A DNA stretch of 64,000 nucleotides from Thermincola carboxydiphila (GCA_016841045.1 JAENZX010000007.1:62001-126000), one strand, 5' to 3'; positions 7,754-16,711 are shown, counted from the stretch's first letter. A program made the numbers and translations. Notes: generated by a model not told the origin, from the sequence alone.

Positions 7754-10246
7754 GTGAGCTTAGATACGATTTTTAAATTGAGTGTTATCGTTGGGATGAT
7801 TGACCATTTGTCAGGGCCAATGGCAAGGGTCAACTCCTCGGTTGATGGCTCGGTAAGTAAAATTGAAAAACTTAATCAAACCTTTGGAGATATGACCAAG
7901 ACCGGGGTTGCAATGACGGCGATAGGAAGTCAAATAACAAGTGCTATGCTTTCGCCGGTGGGAGCTACCTTTGAAACCAAAAGAGCTCTTGGAGAACTGT
8001 CTTCAGTCGGTGTCAAAGACCTTGAGACTCTTGAAAGTGCAGCAAAAGACTTCTCTGATACATGGGCCGGAACAACAAAGCCGGACTTCATCACGGCAGC
8101 CTATGACATCAAGTCCGGTATATCATCCCTGACGGATGAAGCCGTTGCAAAATATACGGAGCTTGCCGGTATAACGGCAAAGGGCACAAAGTCAAGTATT
8201 GCTGAAATGACAAGTCTCTTTGCTACCGGATACGGTATTTACAAGGGTTTTTATAAGGATTTGAATGACATGGAGTTTGGAGAAATGTTCTCTGCCGGGA
8301 TTGCAAAATCGGTGCAGCAATTCAAAACGAACGGCTCACAGATGGCCCAATCTATTCAGACCCTTGGGGCTTCAGCGACGTCCTCAAACGTTCCGCTCGA
8401 AGAGCAGCTCTCTATCCTCGGTATGTTGCAAGCAACAATGTCAGGAAGTGAAGCCGGCACAAAATACAAAGCTTTCTTGAGGTCGGCAGCAAAGGCAGGA
8501 GAAGAATTGGGACTCAGCTTCACAGATGCAAACAATCAGCTCTTGTCTATGCCGGAAATTCTTGAGCAGCTCCGGGGTAAATTCGGAGACACAATGGATG
8601 CTGCTGAAAAGATGGAGCTCCAAAAAGCCTTTGGAACGGATGAAGCGGTTGCTATGATTGACCTTCTTTACAACAAGACCGGAGACCTTCAAAGCAACAT
8701 CACCACTCTATATGGAGAGATGGGAAAAGGAATTGACGTGGCCCGGGGCATGGCAAATGCAATCAATGAGACTGAGGGTGAGAAATATATCCGGCTTCAG
8801 CAAAGAATCCGAAACGTCAAGGAGGAAATCGGAAACCAACTGCTTCCAACGGTCAACATGCTGCTGAGTAAAGGTGAAGTGGTTCTTGGGAAAATCAGTG
8901 ATTGGATTGAAAGGAATCAGCAGCTTACAAAAATTATTGCTCTTGTAGTTTTAACGATAGGAATTGTGTTGACTGTTTTAGGGTCGCTTATTGTGGTTGT
9001 TGGGGGCGTGGGCCTCATATTTACAAAAACTGCTAATATGGCATTCGGCTTTGGGAGAGCCCTTACTAAAATACTGGATATGCTAACCACTATTAGGATT
9101 CAGGCTATGTATGCCGGTGATGCAATAAAGGCAGGCTTTGGACATATGAAGAGCCTTGCATCAACGGCAGTGTCAGGAGTGAAAAGTGTCACGACATCCA
9201 TTATCAGTATGGGAAAAGCAGCCATTGTCAATGGGGCGACAGCAATCAAGAACTTTGTTATCAGCATGGCATCAATGGCAAGACAGGCAATCACAACGGC
9301 AGTCACAGCAATGCCGGGGCTTATTGCTTCAGTATGGTCATTCACGGCTGCACTCCTTGCTAATCCTATTACTTGGGTTGTTATTGGTATTGTGGCCCTG
9401 ATAGCAGCAATTATTCTCCTTTGGCAGAATTGGGACTCGGTGACTGCATGGATTCAAGGCGTTTGGAATGGATTTGTAAATGGCATTAAAGCTGGTTTTG
9501 ATTGGATAAGGAACTTGTTCTCAGGGATGCCTACATGGTTACAAATAGCAATTGCAGCATTTATGCCCTTTATAGGGATACCAATGCTGATAATAAACAA
9601 TTGGGACTCTATTGTTGCCTTCTTCAGTAACCTTTGGGTAAGAGTCAAGGGAACATTTACAAGCGGCATACAAGGGATAAAGGACTTTATAACCGGGACG
9701 TTTGCATGGTTCAGAGAGTCAGGCTCAAAGATACTAACAACCTTCACAGAAGGCATAAAGAGTGCGGTGTCAGCTCCTATTGAAGCAGTGAAAGGCGGCC
9801 TGTCAAAGATTAGAAAGCTTCTGCCCTTCTCTGATGCAAAGGAAGGCCCTCTCTCTACCCTTACACTATCAGGAAGAAGAATATTTGAGACCATAACAAG
9901 TGGAATGGTACAGACTCAAAACCTTCCTGCTGAGGTCACAGAGAATGCCTTTGCTGATGTTGGGTTGGCTGCTTCTTCAGATGGTTCAGAAGACGGCTTC
10001 TCAAATGCAAGCATCACGGCTCAGGATGAAATTAAAAAGGTTAACCTGAGAGAAATAACCAAGGAGAAATCAGAGAGCAAGCAGAGCTCCAAGGAAAAGG
10101 ATAACGCAACAATCATTGAAAAGCTTATTGTCCAAGTAGATATTAGCAAACTCAAAGACCTTCCAATGTTGTTTAAGCTACTGAAGGAAATCGAAGACTA
10201 TACAAACGGCAACGGAAGCGACTTGACACTGGTTGGGGAGGGATAA
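7754..10246 (+). CDS. Tail tape measure protein
   Basis: This 830-residue protein is the longest late gene. It shows the tape-measure pattern: an N-terminal TP901-like region (SLDTIFKLSVIVGMIDHLSG; ETKRALGELSSVGV near residue 75), a long helical middle, several hydrophobic segments (residues about 390-425, 540-565 and 595-625) and a charged C-terminus with coiled parts. It sets tail length and is ejected during infection. The start is chosen as GTG 7754, 8 bases after GGGGGTGA. The upstream GTG at 7742 lies within that ribosome site. Confidence 0.9.
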   Translation: MSLDTIFKLSVIVGMIDHLSGPMARVNSSVDGSVSKIEKLNQTFGDMTKTGVAMTAIGSQITSAMLSPVGATFETKRALGELSSVGVKDLETLESAAKDFSDTWAGTTKPDFITAAYDIKSGISSLTDEAVAKYTELAGITAKGTKSSIAEMTSLFATGYGIYKGFYKDLNDMEFGEMFSAGIAKSVQQFKTNGSQMAQSIQTLGASATSSNVPLEEQLSILGMLQATMSGSEAGTKYKAFLRSAAKAGEELGLSFTDANNQLLSMPEILEQLRGKFGDTMDAAEKMELQKAFGTDEAVAMIDLLYNKTGDLQSNITTLYGEMGKGIDVARGMANAINETEGEKYIRLQQRIRNVKEEIGNQLLPTVNMLLSKGEVVLGKISDWIERNQQLTKIIALVVLTIGIVLTVLGSLIVVVGGVGLIFTKTANMAFGFGRALTKILDMLTTIRIQAMYAGDAIKAGFGHMKSLASTAVSGVKSVTTSIISMGKAAIVNGATAIKNFVISMASMARQAITTAVTAMPGLIASVWSFTAALLANPITWVVIGIVALIAAIILLWQNWDSVTAWIQGVWNGFVNGIKAGFDWIRNLFSGMPTWLQIAIAAFMPFIGIPMLIINNWDSIVAFFSNLWVRVKGTFTSGIQGIKDFITGTFAWFRESGSKILTTFTEGIKSAVSAPIEAVKGGLSKIRKLLPFSDAKEGPLSTLTLSGRRIFETITSGMVQTQNLPAEVTENAFADVGLAASSDGSEDGFSNASITAQDEIKKVNLREITKEKSESKQSSKEKDNATIIEKLIVQVDISKLKDLPMLFKLLKEIEDYTNGNGSDLTLVGEG

Positions 10247-10248
10247 TC

Positions 10249-10854
10249 TTGATATATGTTGATGAAAGTACCATAAAAATTGGAGGGGTCATTCTCCCCG
10301 GCCTCTTCAAGAGTATTGAGATAAAAGGTGATGCTCTCATTGAGGAGCAGGAAGTTGAAGGCAGAAGCACAAAGCCAAAACAGGCAACGGGATATGAGGA
10401 TGCAAAGGTTAATTTGGAATTGGTTCTGCATGATGGCCCGGTTCTGACAAAACTGCAAAAGCTTGAAATGATTCAAAATTTGTTTAAAAAGCAGGGTCAA
10501 GCAAAGCCGACAGTTTATGAGATAGTCAACGAGCACACAGCAGCAAGAGGCATCACCAAGGTTCTTTTTAAGAATCTAACTACAAAGGAGCAAAGCAAAA
10601 AAGACGAGCTGTCAGTTACGATTGAGTTTTGGGAGTATATTGCTATGACTATTACTGCAACGAAAAGCACTGGAAGCACTTCCACGGCTCAGACGACAAG
10701 TGCAGCAACATCAAACTTGACCACGGAATATCAAAGCTATTTGAATAACCGTGGTGCAGCTCCTAAGCTAAAGGATAAGACCACAAAAACGGCAGCGATA
10801 GACAATGCAGACACACAGGAATACAGAGGCAGAATTGCTGCAATGCCTTATTAG
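10249..10854 (+). CDS. Putative tail/baseplate protein after tape measure
   Basis: A 201-residue protein starting with TTG 10249 (GGGGAGGG 6 bases before). The first 140 residues are mixed alpha/beta (DESTIKIGGVILPGLFKSIEI; ELVLHDGPVLTKLQKLEMIQ). The rest is a Ser/Thr/Ala-rich linker with TSTAQTTSAATS and a short tail with RGAAPKLKD. The position matches Mu gp43 or PBSX XkdP, which join tube and hub. No domain is firmly recognised. The preceding stop is 2 bases upstream, so it is co-translated with the tape measure. Confidence 0.6.
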   Translation: MIYVDESTIKIGGVILPGLFKSIEIKGDALIEEQEVEGRSTKPKQATGYEDAKVNLELVLHDGPVLTKLQKLEMIQNLFKKQGQAKPTVYEIVNEHTAARGITKVLFKNLTTKEQSKKDELSVTIEFWEYIAMTITATKSTGSTSTAQTTSAATSNLTTEYQSYLNNRGAAPKLKDKTTKTAAIDNADTQEYRGRIAAMPY

Positions 10855-10866
10855 TGAGGTGAGACA

Positions 10867-11622
10867 GTGGAAACAAATGAACTTTTTTATCCTGAAATCA
10901 ATGCTAAACTTGGGAGTTATACTTTTCAAAAGGGTGTTGAAATCGAAGTCTATTCCTCTAAGGATTCATACTTTGATTGGGCCAAAACAAGGTTCACTCA
11001 GCAGTTTAATGAGAAGATAACTCTCAATAAAAAAGACAAAGCTCTGATTGAGCTTGGATATGACGGAGTGTTTGATGAAGTCTTTCAGGGGTACGTGGTC
11101 AATCCAATGAGTGAAGGAAGTTATTCTAATGAGGTTGTCCTGAAGGATGACATGATACTTCTTGAGGAGACATACATCACTAATACTTTTTTAGAGGCAA
11201 CACCTCAAGAAATACTGAGGTTCTGCCTAAATAAAGCAGGAATAACAAACATGAAGATATCATCAAAGACATACCAAAGGAAAAAGGTTGTGCCTATATT
11301 CAAAAAGAATGTGATATCAGTCATTGAAGAGATTCATGCCATTTGGAAAATTAAAGAGGCATTTTACTTCTCGGGAGGCGTGTTCTATTGGGGAGAAAAG
11401 CCGGAGCAAAAGAAAGTATATGAGTTTGAGTATGGAATAAATATCATATCTCTTGAGAGGCCCGGTGGAGTTTGGGAGCTTGAGACAGTATCAACTCCCT
11501 TCATCAAGCACTCACAAAAAATTGTTGTAAGGCATCCAAAGGTATCAGGAGAATTTGAGACGAAAAAGGTTGTCTTTACAACCAATGAAACGGGGTTTAT
11601 AAGGACGTATATCTATTTTTAA
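10867..11622 (+). CDS. Baseplate hub protein, gpD/late control-like
   Basis: The 251-residue protein matches the contractile-tail hub family (Mu gp44, P2 gpD). It begins with a beta-rich region (YSSKDSYFDWAKTRFTQQF), has a TFLEATPQEILRFCLNKAGI segment near residue 110 and a region like QRKKVVPIFKKNVISVIEEI near 140. In related phages the hub carries the spike and closes the tail tube. The start is GTG 10867 after GAGGTGAG. It is shorter than P2 gpD (about 390), so the C-terminal domain is reduced. Confidence 0.75.
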   Translation: METNELFYPEINAKLGSYTFQKGVEIEVYSSKDSYFDWAKTRFTQQFNEKITLNKKDKALIELGYDGVFDEVFQGYVVNPMSEGSYSNEVVLKDDMILLEETYITNTFLEATPQEILRFCLNKAGITNMKISSKTYQRKKVVPIFKKNVISVIEEIHAIWKIKEAFYFSGGVFYWGEKPEQKKVYEFEYGINIISLERPGGVWELETVSTPFIKHSQKIVVRHPKVSGEFETKKVVFTTNETGFIRTYIYF

Positions 11623-11634
11623 GGAGGGAGAGAA

Positions 11635-11919
11635 ATGCTTGAGCAAATGATTCAAAATGTCATTGAAAAGCTTATAAAAGCAAGATATCAACACATAAAG
11701 CTCCCCTCTGCTGTATATGCAAAGGTTACAAAGGTTCAGGAATACGCGGACTATTCGGTTTACAATCTCAAAATACTTGACAAAAACAAGGAAATCAATT
11801 CTGAGTTTCCTGAGATTCCTGAAGTAAAATCAACAGTCAGGCTTGTAAATGGAGATATTGCAGCAGTGCTTCTCCTCTACGGTCAATTAAATGTTTATAT
11901 AGTTGGGAAGGTGGTTTGA
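11635..11919 (+). CDS. Short OB-fold baseplate/spike-like protein
   Basis: The 94-residue protein follows the hub gene with AAGGAGGG at 11622-11629. It has a short N-terminal helix (MLEQMIQNVIEKLIKARYQ) and then strands with YAKVTKVQEY and VRLVNGDIAAVLLLYGQLNVYIVGKVV, which resembles an OB fold. This is where Mu gp45 or PBSX XkdR-type (DUF2577-like) proteins lie. It is much shorter than Mu gp45, so it may be only the OB part, with the spike tip supplied by another protein. Confidence 0.6.
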   Translation: MLEQMIQNVIEKLIKARYQHIKLPSAVYAKVTKVQEYADYSVYNLKILDKNKEINSEFPEIPEVKSTVRLVNGDIAAVLLLYGQLNVYIVGKVV

Positions 11920-12332
11920 TGGCAGGGTTATATGATACAGATATAAAACTTGATGAAGATTGGCAATTGACTGCTGCTGCCAATGGTGATGCTCCCATCA
12001 CTTCAAACACCGATTGTCTTATTCAGGATATCAGGCTTGAGGCGTTGTCTCAAGAAGGTGAGCTCTTTTATAACGAGACTTGGGGATGGTCACTTATAGA
12101 CTTCATACAAATGCAGGATGATGACCTGACGAGATTGGAGATTGAACAAAGAATAAAAACAAAGCTCTCAAGGCGTGAAGAAATCGACAACGGAACGATT
12201 CAAACGGCTCTGAGTTTTGAAGATGACAAGATATCTGTCAAAGTGGCTTTCAAATTTATAAATGACTCAAGGCAGTACAATTTGAATATTGAACTGGACA
12301 GAGTCAGGGTTGAGGTGGTGATGGTGCAATGA
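11919..12332 (+). CDS. gp25-like baseplate wedge protein (Mu gp46/XkdS type)
   Basis: The 137-residue protein has the GPW/gp25 family layout: DIRLEALSQEGELFYNETWGWSL near residues 40-62 and LEIEQRIKTKLSRREEIDNGTI near 75-95. It forms the inner baseplate wedge that starts sheath assembly. The ATG at 11919 overlaps the stop of the preceding gene, and AAGGTGG is close upstream. It overlaps the baseplate J gene by 4 bases. Confidence 0.8.
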   Translation: MAGLYDTDIKLDEDWQLTAAANGDAPITSNTDCLIQDIRLEALSQEGELFYNETWGWSLIDFIQMQDDDLTRLEIEQRIKTKLSRREEIDNGTIQTALSFEDDKISVKVAFKFINDSRQYNLNIELDRVRVEVVMVQ

Positions 12333-13462
12333 TTGACGAAAAGATACTGGATGAAATCCTTCCAGTACCGGACAGAGAGGAACTTAAAAACTCAATAGAG
12401 CAGGAGCTCAAGGACGAGGGATTTGTTATAACCAACTTCAGCTCAGGAGGCGTGTTCTATACCATACTGATGATACTGATTCAGATACGAATTGAACTGG
12501 TAAAGCTCTTGAGAAAGGTCTTGAATAATATGTTTGTCTCCCATGCTGAAGATGTATGGCTTGAGCTGAAGGCAGCCGACTTCTCGAAGAAAAGGAAGCA
12601 GCCGACAAAAACTCAGGGATATGTAACTCTTGAGAGGGATGCTCCGGGGGATGCTGTGAAGGTTGCGAAGGGTGATGTCTTTAAGACTGAGCAGGACATC
12701 AACGGAGAAGAGCTCCGGTTCTTGGTTCTTGAGGATTCAATTCTGCAAAAGGATTCACTAAGTCAGAAGATTCTTGTTGAGGCTGAAAAGGAAGGCACAA
12801 AATACAATGTTCCTCCCGGACAGATAAAAAAATCACTCACTCACATTGAAGGTGTTGACAGGATATTGAATGATGCTGATTGGCTTGTTCAGGAAGGAAG
12901 TGACCTTGAGGATATTGAGAGCTTGAGAGGCAGGATATTAAACTCTTGGGCTGAGCTTTCGACCTTCCCTATTCGTGATAAATACAAGAATGTTTGTGAG
13001 GCGGTTGACGGCGTTCTGTTTGTTAGGGTTGACGACATGCATCCAAGGGGTCAGGGTACAGTTGATATTATTGTTACATCAACGGCAGGGGCTGCAACAC
13101 AAGGACTGCTTGACAAGGTTGCAGCAGAGGCAGACACAATCAAAGGGCCATATGATAACGTACTTGTGAAGTCTTCTGAGACTGTGCAGCAGGATATTCA
13201 AATTGTTGTTTACATTGCGGAGGATGCGAGTGACGAAGGTATTCAAGAGAAAGCTGAAGCAATCATCACGGATTTACTAAAAATCAGCAAAGACAGAGAG
13301 CTCAACAAGCTTTACAGGGATGACATTATATATGCTTTAAAGAAGGATATTCAGGTCTATAAGAAAGCAGATATTATCTCCCCTGCTACTGATGTAATCC
13401 TGAGTAATGACAAGGTGATTGTGCTTGGTCTGCTCAATATAACCGTTGAGAGGGTGCAGTGA
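12329..13462 (+). CDS. Baseplate J-like protein (Mu gp47)
   Basis: The 377-residue protein matches the baseplate J family: an N-terminal helical part, then beta-rich GYVTLERDAPGDAVKVAKGDVFKT-type sequence near residues 92-115, VPPGQIKKSLTHIEGVDRILN near 170, and LRGRILNSWAELSTFPIRDKYKNVCEAVDGV near 205-235. It builds the baseplate wedge round the hub. The start lies in the last bases of the gp25-like gene, with AGGTGGTGATGG upstream. Confidence 0.9.
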   Translation: MIDEKILDEILPVPDREELKNSIEQELKDEGFVITNFSSGGVFYTILMILIQIRIELVKLLRKVLNNMFVSHAEDVWLELKAADFSKKRKQPTKTQGYVTLERDAPGDAVKVAKGDVFKTEQDINGEELRFLVLEDSILQKDSLSQKILVEAEKEGTKYNVPPGQIKKSLTHIEGVDRILNDADWLVQEGSDLEDIESLRGRILNSWAELSTFPIRDKYKNVCEAVDGVLFVRVDDMHPRGQGTVDIIVTSTAGAATQGLLDKVAAEADTIKGPYDNVLVKSSETVQQDIQIVVYIAEDASDEGIQEKAEAIITDLLKISKDRELNKLYRDDIIYALKKDIQVYKKADIISPATDVILSNDKVIVLGLLNITVERVQ

Positions 13463-13463
13463 T

Positions 13464-14300
13464 ATGTTTGAAAAATTTCAGGATTATATGTATTACCTTC
13501 TTTATGGCCCTCTCAAGAAAATTACCAAGTTAAAGAATCAGTTTTATATACTGTTCAAGGTATTCGGTAAGGTATTTGACCAAACAAAGCAGGATATATT
13601 CAGGGTCAGAGAAGAGTCAATGATTATCAGTGCAAGTGAAAAGATGCTTGAGGAGCATGGTCGTGACAGGACTATGAAGAGGCTCAAGGGTGAAAGCGTT
13701 GAAAACTACAGGATGAGGCTTTCAATGAAAAATATTATTGCTGAGAAAGCCGGAACGAATGAAGGCATCCTCCTTGCACTCAAGGCTCTTGGATATGAAC
13801 AATCACGAATTGAGCCATTTTACATCCATGACCCTGACAGATGGGCTGAATTTACAATCTACCTTGCATCAAAACAACAAAGCGGAGTTAATGACATCAC
13901 CGTTATAGATAGCGAAGTTATGAAGGTGAAGCCTGCAAGTGGATTGCCTGCCTATGGGATTGAGGAATCTACTCAAATTGAAATCCGGTCAAGCTTCAAG
14001 AGTGGCTTTTCAAAATATCCTTTATGCAACAATCTTCTTTGTGGAGTGTGGCCTTATAATAATGACAATGTCGGATATCTGCTCAGCACGACTTTGAATG
14101 AGGAATCATCCCATAATGAAGGCAGCTTCTCCTATCCTCTGACCGGAGAGCTTGCTGCATCCGAAGAGCTATATCAGGAAATAGACTTTGTGCAGCTTGA
14201 GAAGGAAAGCTCAACAATGCAGACAGAGACAGAGTTTGAAGGTAATACAATCAGTTATCCGCTTTGTAATCAAATAAAAGCAGGACAATATCCGAATTAA
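13464..14300 (+). CDS. gp48-like tail tip protein (P2 gpI/Mu gp48 position)
   Basis: A 278-residue protein right after baseplate J, where Mu-like and P2-like phages encode gp48 or gpI. The N-terminal 100 residues are helical and charged, with ERLKGESVENYRMRLSMKN-like sequence and TNEGILLALKALGYE near residue 110; this region probably docks to gpJ. The C-terminal half has repeated short motifs, YPLCNNLLCGVWPYN and ISYPLCNQIKAGQYPN, about 90 residues apart. ATG 13464 is chosen because GAGAGGGTG precedes it; the upstream codon at 13446 does not. Confidence 0.7.
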   Translation: MFEKFQDYMYYLLYGPLKKITKLKNQFYILFKVFGKVFDQTKQDIFRVREESMIISASEKMLEEHGRDRTMKRLKGESVENYRMRLSMKNIIAEKAGTNEGILLALKALGYEQSRIEPFYIHDPDRWAEFTIYLASKQQSGVNDITVIDSEVMKVKPASGLPAYGIEESTQIEIRSSFKSGFSKYPLCNNLLCGVWPYNNDNVGYLLSTTLNEESSHNEGSFSYPLTGELAASEELYQEIDFVQLEKESSTMQTETEFEGNTISYPLCNQIKAGQYPN

Positions 14301-14314
14301 AGGAGGCTCGAAAC

Positions 14315-14626
14315 ATGAAAACATTAACTCAGACAGGAATTGACAAGCAGCTCTTGAGACTGCAAGATTCGTTGTCACATGCAACTTATCTGCTGAACGG
14401 ACAGCAAAAACAGGTTGATATCTTCAAGACGGAGATAGACCAAAACCTCATAAAAGTATTTGTGTACTTGGATGACACAGTCTCAGGAACGGTCAGTAAT
14501 ATCAGTTTAGTTGACAAGGACGGTGATGTGATAGCTCTTGCTGAAAGGGAATTTATAAAGCCTCAATCAAAAGGGCTGTACTCGGTCTTTGCATATAGGT
14601 TTGTAGAAGTGGAGGTGATTGCGTAA
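14315..14626 (+). CDS. Hypothetical tail-fibre-region protein
   Basis: A 103-residue protein with a helical first half (GIDKQLLRLQDSLSHATYLL) and a beta-rich second half (TVSGTVSNISLVDKDGDVIALAER). It has AAAGGAGG at 14299-14306. No family is recognised. It lies between the baseplate gp48-like gene and the DGR target, so it probably helps attach or build the tail fibre. Confidence 0.65.
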   Translation: MKTLTQTGIDKQLLRLQDSLSHATYLLNGQQKQVDIFKTEIDQNLIKVFVYLDDTVSGTVSNISLVDKDGDVIALAEREFIKPQSKGLYSVFAYRFVEVEVIA

Positions 14627-15073
14627 ATGAATCCTTATAACATGAAACAATGGAAAGACCATATTGTTGATGAAGCGACACAAGAAGTCATTCAGGAAGG
14701 GACTCCGGTTAGTGCATCAAACATGAATAACATGGAGACTGGGATTCTTGGAAATGACGGGCTTGCCTCAGTGCTAATTCAACAGTCAATGCAGTACAAA
14801 AGAAACATAGCTGACTTGGAAGGAGAACTGAGAGAAATTTCACTGACCAATACTCAGGAGTATCCTTTCAATAACTCAGAGATAACCGTTGCACTCCTGA
14901 AGGAAAGAGATACTTTAAATTATAGAGTGCTCACTGAGGTTGTCAGCTCCAACGGGATTGTCGGAGATATCGTTGTCTATGACAAAGCAAAGAACGGTTT
15001 TAAAATCAAGTACACCGGAAGTGCTGCAAGTGCAACGATTAAATGTTTTATTCAAGGAGGTATGTTTCAATAA
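14627..15073 (+). CDS. Tail fibre N-terminal-type protein
   Basis: The 148-residue protein begins YNMKQWKDHIVDEATQEVI, followed by QEGTPVSASNMNNMETGI. This conserved leader is found at the start of many Firmicute phage tail-fibre or baseplate-attached proteins. A short coiled stretch and a beta-rich C-terminal domain (residues 75-145) follow. It probably anchors the receptor-binding complex to the baseplate. It starts directly after the previous stop and its own stop overlaps the next ATG (TAATG). Confidence 0.65.
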   Translation: MNPYNMKQWKDHIVDEATQEVIQEGTPVSASNMNNMETGILGNDGLASVLIQQSMQYKRNIADLEGELREISLTNTQEYPFNNSEITVALLKERDTLNYRVLTEVVSSNGIVGDIVVYDKAKNGFKIKYTGSAASATIKCFIQGGMFQ

Positions 15074-15246
15074 TGGCGAATGTAATCATTAAAAGTAGTG
15101 AAAGGCAAAAAATGACAAACAAGGTCTTAAAGGACTTTGGACACAACAGCTCAAGTGCCGACAAGCAGACAAGAGAATATGCTGAGTGCGTGGCTCAAAA
15201 GAGTCATGAAGCAATTAAAAGAGCGGAGGGATTAAGAAAATGGTAA
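15073..15246 (+). CDS. Small helical phage protein
   Basis: A 57-residue basic protein (MANVIIKSSERQKM at the start) with AAGGAGG at 15054-15060 in front of the ATG at 15073. An earlier in-frame ATG at 15043 has no ribosome site. The middle is helical and rich in Ala, Glu and Lys. No family is recognised. It lies just before the fibre/DGR genes and overlaps the next gene by 7 bases. Confidence 0.6.
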   Translation: MANVIIKSSERQKMTNKVLKDFGHNSSSADKQTREYAECVAQKSHEAIKRAEGLRKW

Positions 15247-15572
15247 AAATCGTTGAGAAGAACGAAGGCGAAAAAATTAATATTGAGGTCGTTGATACTA
15301 AAATCACACTTGCAGGAGAAATGACACTTGACCTTGAGAAGTACGAAAGGGATTTTGACGTTCATATTGATATCTGTACCAATGAGTTTGGCTTCATGAT
15401 GTTTGGTATCAATGAAAGGTATGTTGCACAAATAGACATCCCTGCAAGAGCTTATGACACCATTATTGATGGTGAAGATGAGGACGGGAATCCAATGGAG
15501 AAGCAAGTTCCAATTCCTTTCAATATGGACAATGTAACAGTAACTTTATGGGCTAAAGGAGGAGCAAACTAA
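15240..15572 (+). CDS. Hypothetical protein preceding the DGR target
   Basis: A 110-residue acidic, beta-rich protein (VVDTKITLAGEMTLDLEKY; VHIDICTNEFGFMMFGINER). GGAGGG at 15226-15231 gives its ribosome site. Its stop codon overlaps the ATG of the DGR target (TAATG), so the two are made together in similar amounts. It could be the partner or chaperone that connects the variable protein to the fibre. No domain is recognised. Confidence 0.65.
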   Translation: MVKIVEKNEGEKINIEVVDTKITLAGEMTLDLEKYERDFDVHIDICTNEFGFMMFGINERYVAQIDIPARAYDTIIDGEDEDGNPMEKQVPIPFNMDNVTVTLWAKGGAN

Positions 15573-16642
15573 TGAGTAATTTTGATGATATGAAATTGGC
15601 GGTTGAGGCACTATCAGGAGGAAAAAACACAGTTAAATTTGACGATATGGGCCTCCCTTCTATCTTGGTTAGGATACCACTCTTTAAGAATGTAGATGTT
15701 ATTGCAGGCGGTGCGGATGCAGCACATCCAATGTTTATCGTGGACGGCGTTCAAATTCCGGAAGTGTTTATCTCTAAGTATCAAAACATTGTCATGAATG
15801 ACAGAGCATACAGTCTGCCATATAAAGACCCAAGAGCTTCCTTGACGTTTGACCAAGCGAAACTGTATTCAGAAAACAAGGGTGCAGGATGGCACTTGAT
15901 GACAAATGCTGAGTGGGCCGGAGTTGCTCTTTGGTGCAAGCAAAACGGATTTATGCCAAGAGGAAATAATAATTATGGCTCTGACTATTCTGCTCCTCAT
16001 GAGAAGGGAGTCGAAACATACGGTGGTGGAGACCCATACAAAACTTATAGAGTAGCGACTGGAAGTGGCCCTGCTTCTTGGGCTCATGACAATACGAATG
16101 AAGGCATCTTTGACCTTAACGGGAATGTCTATGAATGGGTTGGAGGCTTGAGGTTAAATAACGGGGAGATACAGATTATTCCTAATAACAACGCTGCAAA
16201 TATAGTTGACCAAACGGCAGCAAGTGCATTATGGAAAGCTATTTTGCCGGATGGAAGCTTGGTAGCTCCGGGAACAGCCGGAACGCTAAAATTTGATTAT
16301 ACGGCTGCTCCTACAGCAGGGACGGGCAATTTTCAAATATCTGACACAATAGATTATCCTCAAGCGGACGATACACCATACGGAGCAAAAACATTTGAAA
16401 CCTTGACAGCTAAAGCCGGAGTCGATATACCGGAAGTATTAAAAGCTTTAGGTATGTTCCCTCTTGATGCAAGTCACGGAGGAGATTCTATTTACTTCAG
16501 AAATAACGGAGAAAGGCTTCCGATTCGTGGCGGTTCTTGGTATATCACTTCCTCTGCCGGCGTGTTCAACGTCAACCTGAGCGACGTTCGCTCGAACTCG
16601 AGTACGAGGCTCGGCTTCCGCTCCGCTTTTGTCAATCTGTAA
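15572..16642 (+). CDS. DGR target: variable receptor-binding protein with C-type lectin/FGE fold
   Basis: The 356-residue protein has the formylglycine-generating-enzyme/C-type lectin fold used by DGR targets such as Mtd and TvpA. Visible signs are FISKYQNIVMND near residue 68, LTFDQAKLYSENKGAGWHLMTNAEW near 90-115, EGIFDLNGNVYEWVGG near 175 and the C-terminal LPIRGGSWY...VRSNS...LGFRSAF (315-353). The last part is the variable repeat, whose exposed positions 322, 325, 328, 337, 338, 344, 346 and 347 differ from the template. It is probably the phage receptor-binding tip. AAAGGAGG at 15557-15564 is its ribosome site. It has no export signal. Confidence 0.92.
   Translation: MSNFDDMKLAVEALSGGKNTVKFDDMGLPSILVRIPLFKNVDVIAGGADAAHPMFIVDGVQIPEVFISKYQNIVMNDRAYSLPYKDPRASLTFDQAKLYSENKGAGWHLMTNAEWAGVALWCKQNGFMPRGNNNYGSDYSAPHEKGVETYGGGDPYKTYRVATGSGPASWAHDNTNEGIFDLNGNVYEWVGGLRLNNGEIQIIPNNNAANIVDQTAASALWKAILPDGSLVAPGTAGTLKFDYTAAPTAGTGNFQISDTIDYPQADDTPYGAKTFETLTAKAGVDIPEVLKALGMFPLDASHGGDSIYFRNNGERLPIRGGSWYITSSAGVFNVNLSDVRSNSSTRLGFRSAFVNL
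16516..16627 (+). repeat. DGR variable repeat (VR)
   Basis: This 112-base block at the 3' end of the target gene matches the template at 17085-17196 with 11 mismatches. Ten mismatches are at template adenines: 16535, 16536, 16545, 16553, 16554, 16581, 16583, 16602, 16608 and 16610. One is at a template T (16609). The last 16 bases (16612-16627, CGGCTTCCGCTCCGCT) are identical, free of A and GC-rich, as expected for the initiation-of-mutagenic-homing (IMH) part. Confidence 0.95.
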
Positions 16643-16662
16643 TCTGTTTTCTGTTAGTCTGT

Positions 16663-16684
16663 AGGGAGAGTGATAACTCTCCCT
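16663..16684 (+). promoter_or_regulatory. Post-VR hairpin/cruciform of the DGR
   Basis: A perfect 9-bp stem AGGGAGAGT/ACTCTCCCT closes a GATA tetraloop (16672-16675), 21 bases after the target stop codon. DGRs of the BPP-1 type carry a GC-rich hairpin with a 4-base GRNA-type loop downstream of VR that aids target recognition. This element fits that description. Confidence 0.85.
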
Positions 16685-16711
16685 TAAATCTGCGACAAGC
16701 GAGGAAGATAA

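Noticed and set aside
15572-16642. True formylglycine-generating enzyme (sulfatase modification)
   Set aside because: There is no sulfatase partner, the gene lies in a phage tail cluster and its C-terminus is a VR; only the fold is shared.
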